From Anatilimnocola aggregata (GTDB lineage Bacteria > Planctomycetota > Planctomycetia > Pirellulales > Pirellulaceae): a DNA stretch of 64,000 bases. Where the stretch lies: the NCBI RefSeq assembly GCF_007747655.1, contig NZ_CP036274.1, positions 620,001 to 684,000 on the forward strand. Direction: 5' to 3'. The position numbers and the translations under genes were made by a program. Shown here in pieces: positions 1 to 8,667 of the stretch (position 1 is its first letter; each line of letters starts with the position of its first letter). The notes under the pieces were generated by a model that searched no databases, had not been told where the DNA came from, and saw only the letters and a list, made by a program, of their open reading frames with translations.

Positions 1-501
1 AATGACGGCGGCCAGACGTGGAGCGAGCACGGCAACGTGGCTCTCACCGACAACGATCAATACTTTGGCTGGGCCGAAGCAAACATCGCGGAACTGAGCG
101 ATGGCCGGATCGCGATGATCATTCGCGCCGACAAGCTAGGCGGGGTGCTCTACTACGCCGAGTCGACCGATGGTGGCAAGACCTGGCCGACAATGGCCCG
201 CAAGACCGACATTCCCAATCCGGGCTCGAAGGCCACGCTCTATCCGCTCGGTGGCGATAAGGTCGCCATGCTGCACAACCCGAATCCCGGCCACCGCAGC
301 CCGCTGTCGCTCTGGATCACGTTCGACGGTTTGAAGACCTGGCCCTATCGCCGCGTGCTGGTGCCCGAATCGAGCGACGGGCCCAAGGGGCGGATTAACT
401 ACCCCGACGGCTTTGTTTCCGCCGACGAAGAGTGGCTCCACTTTGCCTACGACGACAACCGGCATCGCGCAGTCCATTACAGTGCGAAGTTGCCGCGGTA
501 G
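1..501 (+). CDS. Sialidase-like BNR-repeat protein, C-terminal part
   Basis: The gene enters from the left edge, so only its last 166 residues are visible. The reading frame is open from base 1 and starts with an Asp-box, NDGGQTW; a second one, STDGGKTW, follows near residue 54 and a degenerate one, TFDGLKTW, near residue 108. Such repeats mark the six-bladed propeller of sialidases and related exo-glycosidases. The end contains a DDNRHR stretch, as in planctomycete exo-alpha-sialidase-like proteins. I infer a secreted or periplasmic glycosidase, but catalytic Arg and Tyr residues cannot be assessed from a fragment. Many BNR proteins in this phylum are not true sialidases, so the substrate is open. 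Confidence 0.75.
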   Translation, partial: NDGGQTWSEHGNVALTDNDQYFGWAEANIAELSDGRIAMIIRADKLGGVLYYAESTDGGKTWPTMARKTDIPNPGSKATLYPLGGDKVAMLHNPNPGHRSPLSLWITFDGLKTWPYRRVLVPESSDGPKGRINYPDGFVSADEEWLHFAYDDNRHRAVHYSAKLPR

Positions 502-1352
502 GAGAGGGGGCGGGAGACGAGGGGCGAGGGCCGGGAGATTAGGAAAAGGTATCCGGACCTGAGGACTGGGGTCTTGCGCAATAAATCTGTATCTAGATTC
601 TTCTGCCTTCTGCCTTCTGCCTTCTGCCTTCTGCGCCTCGTCTCCCGCCCCTTCCGGTTGCAGCATGCGAAGACTGTGTTAATATGCTACTCGTGCCAGG
701 GGGCGGCATTGGTTTCGCCCCTTGCTCAGTTCATTCATGAACTGGCAACTGGTGCGGAGCTTGCTTCGGCCTGAAGGCGAAGTGGGCAGGCGTTTTGACG
801 TTCGTAATCGATTTTGCACGCCGTGGGGCGATGGATAGCCACGCGGATTGATGGTGCGTTGCCTTGTGATCTTGCGGGTGGCGTTCTGCTGCTCGACTGT
901 ATTTCACGAGCAGAATTTCATGAGCTTCGGTTCATGGAACGGGATGAGTGGTATGGAGTTTCTCGCAATCGTGTGGTACTGGCTATGCGCTGCCTGCCGC
1001 TTGCTGAAGAGCAAGTCTGCGGCAGAGCGCGCTCGTCGCCACATCTCGACTGGCAATCGTGCCGCCGACGTTCGCCCGGTGCGAACGGGTTCGCTAGGCG
1101 GTGCCGTCGGCCGATTGGAGTGGTCAGAAATTCGGATCGCACTTCATCGTTGGCTTTCCCCGCCATTGGTCCCCTCGCTTGCGGCTCGTGCCTTGGCACA
1201 GGTTGCCACGCGAATCGCTGACCCTGCTCGTGTGCTCGATCGAAGTTGGTAGCAAACTCGTCAAGTTGGTTCTCGTCAAACACGTTTGTTCGTTCGCCGT
1301 CAGAGTTGACGCCGCGCGGGTAGTGCTCATCACTTCCCCGTGACGCGTTAAC
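502..1352. other. 850-bp gap with no convincing gene
   Basis: Several overlapping ORFs exist on both strands but none has a recognisable domain, a ribosome binding site or a plausible composition. The left part holds an inverted repeat and a short tandem repeat, listed separately. The right part must carry the promoter of the RNase Y gene, but I see no clear -35/-10 pair. Confidence 0.5.
507..651. repeat. 16-bp perfect inverted repeat enclosing a TTCTGCC tandem repeat
   Basis: GGGGCGGGAGACGAGG at 507-522 is the exact reverse complement of the bases at 636-651. Immediately before the right arm, from 601 to 635, the heptamer TTCTGCC is repeated five times, the last copy ending in G. The arms are 113 bp apart. 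The layout suggests a small non-autonomous element or a REP-type pair rather than a simple terminator, since the loop is long. No function can be assigned. Confidence 0.6.
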
Positions 1353-2957
1353 ATGCGAAGCAGGTCCGCACTCTCGCTGCCAGAAAATAGCGGAGGCGTT
1401 GTGGACAATCCTGTAGTAGTCGGTGCGATTGCGGCAGCAGTTGCAGCCGTGTTGACGTTTGGCGTAGTAAAGTTTCTCGATCGACTGCGCAAGGTCGATG
1501 CCGAAAACCAGGCCAAAGAAATTCTCGACCGCGCCGCGCGCGATGCTGCTTCCAAGGTGAAGGAAGCTGAGCTGGCCATTAAAGAGCGGGAGTTAGCTTC
1601 CAAGGCTGAAACCGAGAAGCAGTTGACCAAGAGCCGCGACGAATTGCGCGAACGCGAACGGGCCGTTGAAAAGCGATCCGAGCAAGTGCAGCAATCGAGT
1701 GACGACCTCCGCAAGCAAGAGCGGATTGTCGAGACCACCCAGCGCCGCCTGGCCGAACGACTGGAAGACTCCAGCCGTCGCAACGAAGAACTGGCAAAAC
1801 TGATCGAAGCTCAACGCACCACGCTCCACAACCTCAGCGGACTTTCGCCCGGCGAGGCTTCCAAGCGACTCCTCGATACGCTCGAACAAGAGTTGCAGCA
1901 AGAGATGGGTTCCATCATCCTGCGGCACGAACGCCGCGTGCAGGAGCAGGTCGAGCAGAAGTCGCGAGACATCCTGCTCACCGCAATTCAGCGCTATGCT
2001 TCTGCCCACACCGCAGAAAGCACGACGAGCACGGTCGACATCCCCAACGACGAAATGAAGGGACGCATCATCGGTCGCGAAGGTCGCAATATTCGCGCGT
2101 TCGAAAAGGCGACCGGAGTCGACGTGATTATCGACGATACTCCCGGCGTCGTCATCGTCAGCGGGTTCGATCCAGTCCGCCGCGAAGTGGCCCGCCAATC
2201 GCTGGCCAAGCTGATTGCCGATGGTCGTATTCATCCTTCGCGAATCGAAGAGATTGCGGCGGAAACGACCAAGGAGATCGAAGGCTTCATTCAAAAGAAG
2301 GGTGAAGAAGCTGCCGAAGAAGTTGGCGCGCATGGCCTGCATCCGCGCGTCATCTACATGCTCGGTCGGCTTCACTTCCGCACCAGCTATAGCCAGAACG
2401 TGCTGCGGCATAGTGTCGAAGTGGCTTTCCTCTCGGGCCTGCTGGCGGAAATGGTGGGCCTCGATGGCACGCTCGCTCGCCGCGCGGGATTGCTGCACGA
2501 TATTGGCAAAGCGGCCGATCACGAGCTCGAAGGTGGTCACCCCAAGATCGGTGCCGACCTGCTCAAGCGGCACAACGAGAAGGTCGAAGTGGTTCACGCG
2601 GCGTTTGGTCATCACGACGAAATAGTCACCGAGTATCCTTACACCATGCTCGTCGCCACTGCCGATGCCTGCAGTGCTTCGCGACCTGGTGCTCGCCGCG
2701 AATCGCTCGAGCGCTACATCAAGCGAATGGAAGAACTCGAGTCGATCGCCTGCGGATTTCCCGGCGTCGAACAAGCGTTCGCGATTCAAGCCGGTCGCGA
2801 ACTGCGCGTCCTCGCTAGCTCGCGCGATACTGACGATGCCAAGGCAGCAAAACTCTGCCGCGATATCGCCATGGCCTTCGAAGAACAGTTGACCTACCCC
2901 GGCGAGATCAAAGTTACCGTGGTGCGTGAATCGCGATTCATTGAAGTGGCGAGGTAA
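1353..2957 (+). CDS. rny: Ribonuclease Y
   Basis: A 534-residue membrane-anchored endoribonuclease that starts mRNA decay. A transmembrane segment lies at about residues 21-39, followed by a long charged coiled coil to about residue 190. Next comes a KH RNA-binding domain with [15 protein letters not shown], and an HD phosphohydrolase domain with the metal-binding signature LLHDIGK and a downstream HHDE. Length and domain order match the family. The start is the first ATG; GTG codons just downstream would also leave the membrane anchor intact. The next gene is a ymdB-type phosphodiesterase, a pairing known from Firmicutes where YmdB affects RNase Y activity. A 1053-codon ORF opposite this gene and the next two is a composition shadow. 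Confidence 0.96.
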   Translation: MRSRSALSLPENSGGVVDNPVVVGAIAAAVAAVLTFGVVKFLDRLRKVDAENQAKEILDRAARDAASKVKEAELAIKERELASKAETEKQLTKSRDELRERERAVEKRSEQVQQSSDDLRKQERIVETTQRRLAERLEDSSRRNEELAKLIEAQRTTLHNLSGLSPGEASKRLLDTLEQELQQEMGSIILRHERRVQEQVEQKSRDILLTAIQRYASAHTAESTTSTVDIPNDEMKGRIIGREGRNIRAFEKATGVDVIIDDTPGVVIVSGFDPVRREVARQSLAKLIADGRIHPSRIEEIAAETTKEIEGFIQKKGEEAAEEVGAHGLHPRVIYMLGRLHFRTSYSQNVLRHSVEVAFLSGLLAEMVGLDGTLARRAGLLHDIGKAADHELEGGHPKIGADLLKRHNEKVEVVHAAFGHHDEIVTEYPYTMLVATADACSASRPGARRESLERYIKRMEELESIACGFPGVEQAFAIQAGRELRVLASSRDTDDAKAAKLCRDIAMAFEEQLTYPGEIKVTVVRESRFIEVAR

Positions 2958-2969
2958 TGCATTTAAACA

Positions 2970-3010
2970 CCCTCTCCCTAGTACTCTGGGGAGAGGGATC
3001 GCGTTTTTTT
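2970..3010 (+). terminator. Hairpin plus T-run between rny and the ymdB-like gene
   Basis: CCCTCTCCC at 2970-2978 pairs perfectly with GGGAGAGGG at 2989-2997, with seven T residues at 3004-3010. The six bases between stem and T-run make it a weak or partial intrinsic terminator. The Shine-Dalgarno of the next gene follows at once, so it could tune expression between the two. The sequence around ACTCTGGGG recurs in part at 22364-22390, so it may be a dispersed REP-type hairpin used here as an attenuator. Confidence 0.5.
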
Positions 3011-3023
3011 GAGAGGCACCTCT

Positions 3024-3845
3024 GTGCGCATTCTGCTGATTGGCGACATCGTCGGCAAACCGGGGCAGCGGATTGTCATGCAGGCGCTCAAACCGCTGCG
3101 CACGCGCGAGCAAATCGACTTCGTCATTGCCAATGCCGAGAACGCCCTCGATGGCAGCGGCCTCAGCCCGACGATCTATAAAAAGCTGGTTGCCGCCGGC
3201 GTCGATTGCATCACGCTGGGCGATCATATTTATCGCCGCAACGAGATCAGCGCGACCCTCAACAGCGAGGGGAACATCGTCAAGCCGGCGAACTATCCCG
3301 CCAAAGCTCCGGGCAAAAACTGGGCGGTGGTGAAAGCCACGAATGGTGAATCGGTCGGGGTCTTCTCGCTCCTGGGCCGCGTCTTTATGAAGCCCGTCGA
3401 TTGTCCCTTTCAAGCTGCCGAACGAGTGCTGGCCGAGTTGCCCGCCGAGGTCAAAATCCGCGTCCTCGATTTTCATGCCGAGGCCACCAGCGACAAACAA
3501 CTGATGGGGCGCATGTTGGACGGCCGCGTGAGTGCCGTGCTGGGCACGCATACGCATGTGTCGACCGCCGACGAACAAATCTTTCCTGGCGGCACGGCCT
3601 TTCAATGCGATGTCGGCATGACCGGCCCGCACGAGAGCATCCTTGGCCGTAGAATCGACCGCGTCCTGGAGACTACAATCACTTTTCAGCCGACGCAGTT
3701 CGATGTGGCGACCGGCGACGTGCAACTGCACGGCACGCTGGTCGACGTCGATCCCGCTACCGGCCACGCCACCGCCATTCGCCGCCTGGTTCTTAAGCAG
3801 GCCGAAGCTGACTCGCTCGCCGCGCCGTCGGCTGACCCATCGTAG
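3024..3845 (+). CDS. ymdB: YmdB-type (TIGR00282) metallophosphoesterase
   Basis: A 273-residue calcineurin-like phosphoesterase of the YmdB family, which hydrolyses 2',3'-cyclic nucleotides or cAMP in Bacillus and Deinococcus. Metal-binding motifs visible are GDIVGKPG at the N-terminus, NAENA, TLGDHIY, DFHAEATSDK and GTHTHV, in family order. I chose the GTG at 3024 because GAGAGG lies seven bases upstream and translation then begins VRILLIGDIVG; an upstream TTG at 3009 lies inside the hairpin region and lacks a site. The gene follows rny by 66 bp, so it is probably its partner in RNA turnover, although a hairpin and T-run separate them. Confidence 0.92.
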   Translation: MRILLIGDIVGKPGQRIVMQALKPLRTREQIDFVIANAENALDGSGLSPTIYKKLVAAGVDCITLGDHIYRRNEISATLNSEGNIVKPANYPAKAPGKNWAVVKATNGESVGVFSLLGRVFMKPVDCPFQAAERVLAELPAEVKIRVLDFHAEATSDKQLMGRMLDGRVSAVLGTHTHVSTADEQIFPGGTAFQCDVGMTGPHESILGRRIDRVLETTITFQPTQFDVATGDVQLHGTLVDVDPATGHATAIRRLVLKQAEADSLAAPSADPS

Positions 3846-3869
3846 TTGCCCACTTTCGGAATTTGCCTC

Positions 3870-5033
3870 ATGACGACTCGCTCCTGGACTCTCCTGCATC
3901 AAGCCGATAACACCCGCACCGACCACACCGTCATCACGCCGCAAGACCTCGGCGTCGATGGTGCCTGGAAGATCGAAAAACGGACCCTGCACGGCGGCCT
4001 CAGCGAAGGGGTCGATGAGATCCGCGTCAACAACGGCAAGCTCACGTTTTCCATTCTGCCCACGCGTGGCATGGGCCTGTGGAAGGCCTGGCTCGGCGAT
4101 CTCGAAATCGGTTGGAAGTCCCCTGTGCATGGGCCGGTCAATCCGGCCTTCGTGAATGTCGGCGAACCTAGCGGTCTCGGCTGGCTCGATGGCTTCGACG
4201 AACTGCTGGTCCGCTGCGGGCTCGAAAGCAACGGCGCCCCCGAGTTCGACAAAGAGACCGGCCGGCTGAAGTATCCCGTCCACGGCCGCATCGCCAATCG
4301 CCCGGCCACTCACGTCTCGGTCACCGTCGACACCACCACACAAGAGATCACCGTGCGGGGCATTGTCGAAGAGACTCGCTTCCATTTTCTGAAGCTCCGC
4401 ATGGTCACGCAGTTCAGCACCCGGTTCAACGACAGCAGTCTGACCATTCACGACGAGATCGAGAACTTCTCGGCCGGCCCTGCCGAAATGCAGATGCTCT
4501 ATCACGCCAACTTCGGGCTCCCGCTGCTCGACGGTGGCTCGCGGGTCGTCTGTCCGGCGAAAACCGTCGTCCCTCGCAACGACCGCGCGGCCAGCGGCAT
4601 CCGCACCTGGGATAGCTTCCCCGCACCCGAAGCGGGCTACGAAGAAATGGTCTACTTCCTCGAACTCTATGCAGCCGACGACGGCTGGACCCGCACGGTG
4701 CTCAAGAACGCCCACAGCACCCAGGGCATCAGCCTGGTCTTCAACAAACGGCAACTCCCCTGCTTCTCGTTGTGGAAAAACACGACGGCCGAAAACGATG
4801 GCTACGTGACCGGCCTCGAACCAGGCACCAACTTCCCCAACCCCCGCAGCTACGAAGGGGAACAGGGCCGAGTGGTGAAGATCGACGGCGGCAAACGAGC
4901 TGCCTTTCTATTGACTCTCGAAATTCATCCCACCTCCAAAGACGTTGCCGATGCTGAAGCGGCCGTCCACAAAATCCGCGCAGGGCGCGATGCCCAAGTC
5001 TGGGATAAACCCCAGCCCGGCTGGTGTTCCTAA
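3870..5033 (+). CDS. DUF4432 aldose 1-epimerase-like protein
   Basis: A 387-residue galactose-mutarotase-fold protein of the DUF4432 family. The sequence has the sugar-binding beta-sandwich pattern of that group: an early ILPTRGMGLW motif, then GLGWLDGFDELLVRCGLE, a YPVHGRIAN motif, and near the end EPGTNFPNP. No signal peptide is seen, so it is probably cytoplasmic. ATG at 3870 is preferred over a TTG 24 bases upstream. It follows the ymdB-like gene by only 24 bp and may be co-transcribed. The role is likely interconversion or binding of a sugar anomer, but the substrate is unknown for the family. Confidence 0.85.
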   Translation: MTTRSWTLLHQADNTRTDHTVITPQDLGVDGAWKIEKRTLHGGLSEGVDEIRVNNGKLTFSILPTRGMGLWKAWLGDLEIGWKSPVHGPVNPAFVNVGEPSGLGWLDGFDELLVRCGLESNGAPEFDKETGRLKYPVHGRIANRPATHVSVTVDTTTQEITVRGIVEETRFHFLKLRMVTQFSTRFNDSSLTIHDEIENFSAGPAEMQMLYHANFGLPLLDGGSRVVCPAKTVVPRNDRAASGIRTWDSFPAPEAGYEEMVYFLELYAADDGWTRTVLKNAHSTQGISLVFNKRQLPCFSLWKNTTAENDGYVTGLEPGTNFPNPRSYEGEQGRVVKIDGGKRAAFLLTLEIHPTSKDVADAEAAVHKIRAGRDAQVWDKPQPGWCS

Positions 5034-5066
5034 GTTTCCTCCCTTGCCGTCGCCTTAACGAAATCT

Positions 5067-5771
5067 CGAAACCGGAAATTTCCGTTATTTTCACTCGCGT
5101 GCAAAATTTCCCTCATCGCCCAAATCCCCAGCGGCCAAACAGTTACGCCGTTCTCGATCGTCATAACTCCTTACGAGACGATTAAAACGTCCAAACTCAA
5201 TTTCCATTATTTCCACTTTCCCAGGTAACCCGAAGTGTCAACGAGGAGTGTGCTCGCGGGCCCTATGCGGCGCTAACTCCGCTGGAACATTCGTCCCACC
5301 GCCGTAGCGATCGCACTCTCGAACCACGCGCTACCCAGCACTTCCGAAACCGGAAATTTCCGTTATTTTCACTCGCGCGAGAAATTTCCCTCATCGCCCA
5401 AATCCCCAGCGGCCAAACAGTTACGCCGTTCTCGATCGTCATAACTCCTTACGACACGATGAAAACGTCCAAATTCAATTTCCATTATTTCCACTTTCCC
5501 AGGTAACCCGAAGTGTCAACGAGGAGTGTGCTCGCAGGCCCTATGCGACGCTCTCTCCACCGGAACATTCGCTCGACCGCCGTAGCGATCGCGCTCACAA
5601 ACCACGAACTACCCAGCACTTCCGAAACCGGAAATTTCCGTTATTCTCACTCGCACGCGAAATTTCCCTCAGCGCACAAATCTCCAGCGGCCAAACAGTT
5701 ACGCCGTTCTCCATCGCCATAACTCCTTACGAACCGCTGGAAACGTCCAAATTCAATTTCCATTATTTCCA
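5067..5771. repeat. Tandem array of a 278-bp non-coding repeat (two full units and one partial)
   Basis: Units start at 5067, 5345 and 5623, each with CGAAACCGGAAATTTCCG, so the period is exactly 278 bp twice. By eye units 1 and 2 are more than 90 percent alike over their full length. Unit 3 keeps only the first 149 bp, ending at TTCCATTATTTCCAC. Each unit opens with a perfect 12-bp palindrome, CGGAAATTTCCG, and units 1 and 2 include AGGTAACCCGAAGTGTCAACG in the second half. No open frame is conserved between units. A diverged copy of the first ~145 bp lies inverted near 51.45-51.59 kb. No CRISPR-like spacers are present. Confidence 0.93.
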
Positions 5772-6153
5772 CAAACAACTGAATCACACAAACTGACCAT
5801 TTGCGAATAACATACCGCGTACCTTGTAGTTACTTCCACCCGCATTGCCAGAGCAATCGCCAACAATTTAGATGCGCAGTCGTTGACTAGTCTGGTCCAC
5901 CTCAAAATTATTTTGCACCCATCTACGCTGGCAATGATTAGGTAACCCGAAGAGTCAGCGAGGAGAGCGAGCGGAAGGCAGGGAAGCGAATTTCCTTCGT
6001 GCCCCGTTGGGAGGACTCTGTTGGTGGCGTGGAGTATGTCCAAGCGAATGCCCCGCCTTTCGCTTGCTTTCAGCCGGAGAACCGGTTGTAATCTCCTTCG
6101 CTCTCTTGGCCGCTGTCGCCTGCACCTGTTTCCCTTTGCAGAAAAGGATGAAC
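5772..6153. other. Intergenic leader with one more dispersed-repeat motif
   Basis: This stretch follows the truncated third repeat unit and has no supported gene. GGTAACCCGAAG followed by GTCAGCGAGGAG occurs at about 5941-5965 and matches the second-half motif of the 278-bp units, here without the rest of the unit. The remainder is the upstream region of the lipoprotein gene. Confidence 0.6.
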
Positions 6154-6621
6154 ATGACTTACCAAGCCAATTCGGTTCGCTGGAATCGCTCGCGCAACGT
6201 GGCACTCGCGCTGGCCGCCGCCTTGTTGCTGGCCGGCTGTGGTTCCAGCGACAAGGGCAAGGTCAGCGGAACGGTGACTTCTGACGGCCAACCGGTCTCG
6301 GGCGGTTCGGTCAGCTTCGTCCCTGTGGCTGAGCCCGGTTCTTCGCCAGAAGCACCTGCAGCTGCCGCGTCTGGGCGAGTCGCCACGGGGGCTGTCCTCA
6401 GCAGTGGCTCGTTCTCGTTGAGTACCGATGCCGACGAAGACGGCGCGCTCATCGGCCGGCACGAGGTCGTGTATACGCCCCCCTCGGTCGGCGGCGAATC
6501 TGCCGACCCCGCTCTCAAATCGCCTTACCACGGGCTGGTCCCGCGCGAGCGCCAGGTCGAAGTGAAGGCGGGCGTCAATACGTTCGCCATCGAACTCGTC
6601 CCGGAGCAGCCGTTGCCGTAA
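6154..6621 (+). CDS. Small lipoprotein with carboxypeptidase-regulatory-like fold
   Basis: A 155-residue predicted lipoprotein. After a short basic N-terminus and a hydrophobic stretch, the lipobox LLAGC gives a lipidated cysteine near residue 29. The mature part starts GSSDKGKVSGTVTSDGQPV, a beta-sandwich pattern shared with carboxypeptidase regulatory-like and transthyretin-like domains and very common in planctomycete lipoproteins. I placed the start at the second of two nearby ATGs because AAAGG then lies six bases upstream. It is convergent with the neighbouring DUF1559 gene. The same lipoprotein/DUF1559 pairing recurs at 57.9-59.6 kb. Molecular function is unknown. Confidence 0.85.
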   Translation: MTYQANSVRWNRSRNVALALAAALLLAGCGSSDKGKVSGTVTSDGQPVSGGSVSFVPVAEPGSSPEAPAAAASGRVATGAVLSSGSFSLSTDADEDGALIGRHEVVYTPPSVGGESADPALKSPYHGLVPRERQVEVKAGVNTFAIELVPEQPLP

Positions 6622-6637
6622 GTCCCGACTCCCGACT

Positions 6638-7570
6638 TCAATTCACGGGCTCGCCGTCGTTCAGAACGCACGCCCGCATAAAGTTGGTGGCATCGACGTT
6701 GAAGGCAATCGTCCGCACCGAGCCATCGCAATAGACGAACTGCGCGCCACTGGGATGCGCGGAGCCAAACCGGAAAAAAAGTTGATTGTGCGGAGGTGTG
6801 GCTAGTTTGGTGTCGGCAATCGGCGTATACCACAGGCTCCCCACCGGCAAACTGCCGCGCATGACGTCGCCGTCGGGATAGCCCGGACCGGCCCAGGTTT
6901 CGTTATCGCTCCAGTCGTCGGGCGAGCTGGAACCACCCATGGTTGGCCGATTGACCAATTTCTCGCCCAGCAACACGACATTCGCGGTTCCGTCGGTGAC
7001 TTCCCCCAGACGAACCTTGCCACTCTTGAATGCGGAGCTCAGCGCGTCGCACTTGGCGACAGGCCCCGTGGCCCCATCCGAATCCGCCCGCGTGGCACCA
7101 TTGCCGGCATAGTCAGACCGCGACGTGCCGTTGAACAGCTTGGGCTGGCGTCGCGTCGGACAGACGTACGATTTCAGAACCGTCGAGCGCACGAGAGTGT
7201 CATTGGAATTTTCGAACAGCGGCCGCTGCTCAATGTATGGCAACACTTCATAGCCCCAGCCCCACTCCCGCCGGTCCGTGGGAGGATTTCCAGTGCTGTT
7301 GCCACCCGCAGACGGCAAGCGGCCATAGGTATCGTGATGGTTTTGGAACGACAGCCCAAACTGCTTGAGGTTATTGGCGCACTGCGTCCGCCGCGCCGAT
7401 TCGCGCGCAGCTTGAACCGCCGGCAGCAAGAGCGCCACCAGAACGCCGATAATGGCAATCACCACCAACAACTCGACGAGTGTGAAACCCGAGTTTAAAG
7501 CCGGGAATATCCGGTTCTTTACCGGGAGCACCCGGCGGGTAAAACCACGCCTGCCATTCACGCAACCCAT
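6638..7570 (-). CDS. DUF1559 pseudopilin-like protein
   Basis: A roughly 310-residue member of the DUF1559 family. It has a type II pseudopilin/type IV pilin leader: prepilin peptidase would cut after the glycine of [19 protein letters not shown], which is followed by the canonical hydrophobic N-methylation helix. The body ends with the family H-X9-DG box, seen here as HPSGAQFVYCDGSVR. The start is uncertain; ATG at 7570 has GAGG seven bases upstream, and a GTG at 7531 would give a shorter leader of usual length. These proteins are expanded in planctomycetes and are thought to form surface or crateriform structures, which is inference. Confidence 0.88.
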   Translation of the reverse strand: MGCVNGRRGFTRRVLPVKNRIFPALNSGFTLVELLVVIAIIGVLVALLLPAVQAARESARRTQCANNLKQFGLSFQNHHDTYGRLPSAGGNSTGNPPTDRREWGWGYEVLPYIEQRPLFENSNDTLVRSTVLKSYVCPTRRQPKLFNGTSRSDYAGNGATRADSDGATGPVAKCDALSSAFKSGKVRLGEVTDGTANVVLLGEKLVNRPTMGGSSSPDDWSDNETWAGPGYPDGDVMRGSLPVGSLWYTPIADTKLATPPHNQLFFRFGSAHPSGAQFVYCDGSVRTIAFNVDATNFMRACVLNDGEPVN

Positions 7571-7793
7571 GGAGAGGCCTCGACTGCGGAAAGACGACCG
7601 AGAAAAGAAATCTAAGAAAAGCATCAGTTTTTTCTGACTCGATCAAGCAACCTATCTTCGCGCCCCCCATTTGTCAAACGTTCGGGTGGCAGCAGGCCAA
7701 TCGTGCCATCCACAGCGATCGAACGAAAACCAAAGTACGTCGGCAACCGTCTCGTTTGGTTATGGGCCTTTCCCTTCACCTTGAGGTTGTGAC

Positions 7794-8387
7794 ATGAAAT
7801 CCTGGGTACTGACGCGACGTCGCTGGATTGGTTGCCTGTTGTGCGGGCTGGCCCTATCGCTGACGGCATTGTCGTTGCCGGCAACGGCCGCCGAGCCCCC
7901 GCCTCAGGAAGCAGCGGGCATCGATCGTGGAGATGAGAAGCGGTTCATTTTCGTCGCCCGAGACAAGGCGACTTGGGAAGCTGTCAAAAAAGCCGTCGAT
8001 CGGCCGCAAATGCTCCCCATCGGTTTTGCCAAGGGAACCGAGCTACAGACGCTCGACAAAACGGATTTCGAGAAGCAGATGATCGTCGCCGTGTTTTGGG
8101 GCGAGATGACTTTTTCCGGACAAGGAGAGAAGTGTTGGATCGAAAGTGTGCAGACCGGAGACAAGGAAGTTACAGTCGATTGCCGCGCCCTGCTCTGGGG
8201 CGGCAGAGCCTCTGCTGCCTACCGTGCCTGGCCCTACCACGCGAAAGTGGTCGCGCGCAGCGAAGTCCCGGTCAAGTTCACGCAGACCACCGAATGGAAA
8301 GCGCTGCCCGACCGCAGCGAAAAAGACAAACTCTTGGGGACCATCCAACCCGGCGAATGGCAACTAGAAATCAAGCCCGGCAAATAA
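7794..8387 (+). CDS. Secreted protein, possibly PrcB-like domain
   Basis: A 197-residue protein with a clear Sec signal peptide: twin basic residues, a hydrophobic core at about 12-32, and an ATAAEP cleavage region. The mature part contains the pattern TDFEKQMIVAVFWGEMTF followed by an alternating beta stretch and DCRALLWGG. This faintly resembles the C-terminal domain of PrcB-type proteins, in which a bulky hydrophobic strand follows a Trp-containing helix. I cannot confirm that without a profile search. It stands alone between a DUF1559 gene and a mobile-element cluster. Confidence 0.65.
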   Translation: MKSWVLTRRRWIGCLLCGLALSLTALSLPATAAEPPPQEAAGIDRGDEKRFIFVARDKATWEAVKKAVDRPQMLPIGFAKGTELQTLDKTDFEKQMIVAVFWGEMTFSGQGEKCWIESVQTGDKEVTVDCRALLWGGRASAAYRAWPYHAKVVARSEVPVKFTQTTEWKALPDRSEKDKLLGTIQPGEWQLEIKPGK

Positions 8388-8485
8388 ATAGGCTCCGTGC
8401 GGTACTCCGTCGGATGGCTCCGTTTGGCACCGCGCGAAAACACAGCCTCTACGCCGCCCTCGTTACTCGCCCGCCATCAAACTCT
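8388..8485. other. Short spacer before the mobile-element cluster
   Basis: Nothing recognisable is present between the stop of the secreted-protein gene and the first MITE-like copy. Confidence 0.5.
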
Positions 8486-8656
8486 GGGTGGCACGGGTTC
8501 TACCCGTGTCTTCCCTGGTCTTATGCGGTAAGGCTCCTCGCCAAGTCTCGCGGACGTCAACTCAACTTCGCCATGAACTGCCTCGCTGCCTTACCTCAGA
8601 ACGGCTCGAAGTCCACCAGACGAAGTCACTCTCCCTCGAACGAGAATGGGCCTCTG
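8486..8656 (+). repeat. MITE-like element, copy A (right end degraded)
   Basis: The left tip GGGTGGCACGGGTTCTACC matches that of copy B at 10214 and folds into a hairpin, CACGGGT-TCT-ACCCGTG. Internal similarity to copy B is recognisable through TTACCTCAGAACGGCT and GAGAATGGGCC. The right inverted-repeat tip found in copy B is missing here. The element has no coding capacity. Confidence 0.75.
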
Positions 8657-8667
8657 GGGTGGCACGC

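Noticed and set aside
814-1283. Overlapping ORFs of 120-135 codons in the first gap
   Set aside because: Composition and lack of motifs or ribosome binding sites argue that none is a gene.
1593-4754. A 1053-codon open frame on the minus strand
   Set aside because: It lies opposite rny, the ymdB-like gene and the DUF4432 gene, all clearly real. Its translation has no domains and arises from codon bias in GC-rich DNA.
5067-5771. CRISPR-like array
   Set aside because: The period is 278 bp, units are contiguous and there are no variable spacers.
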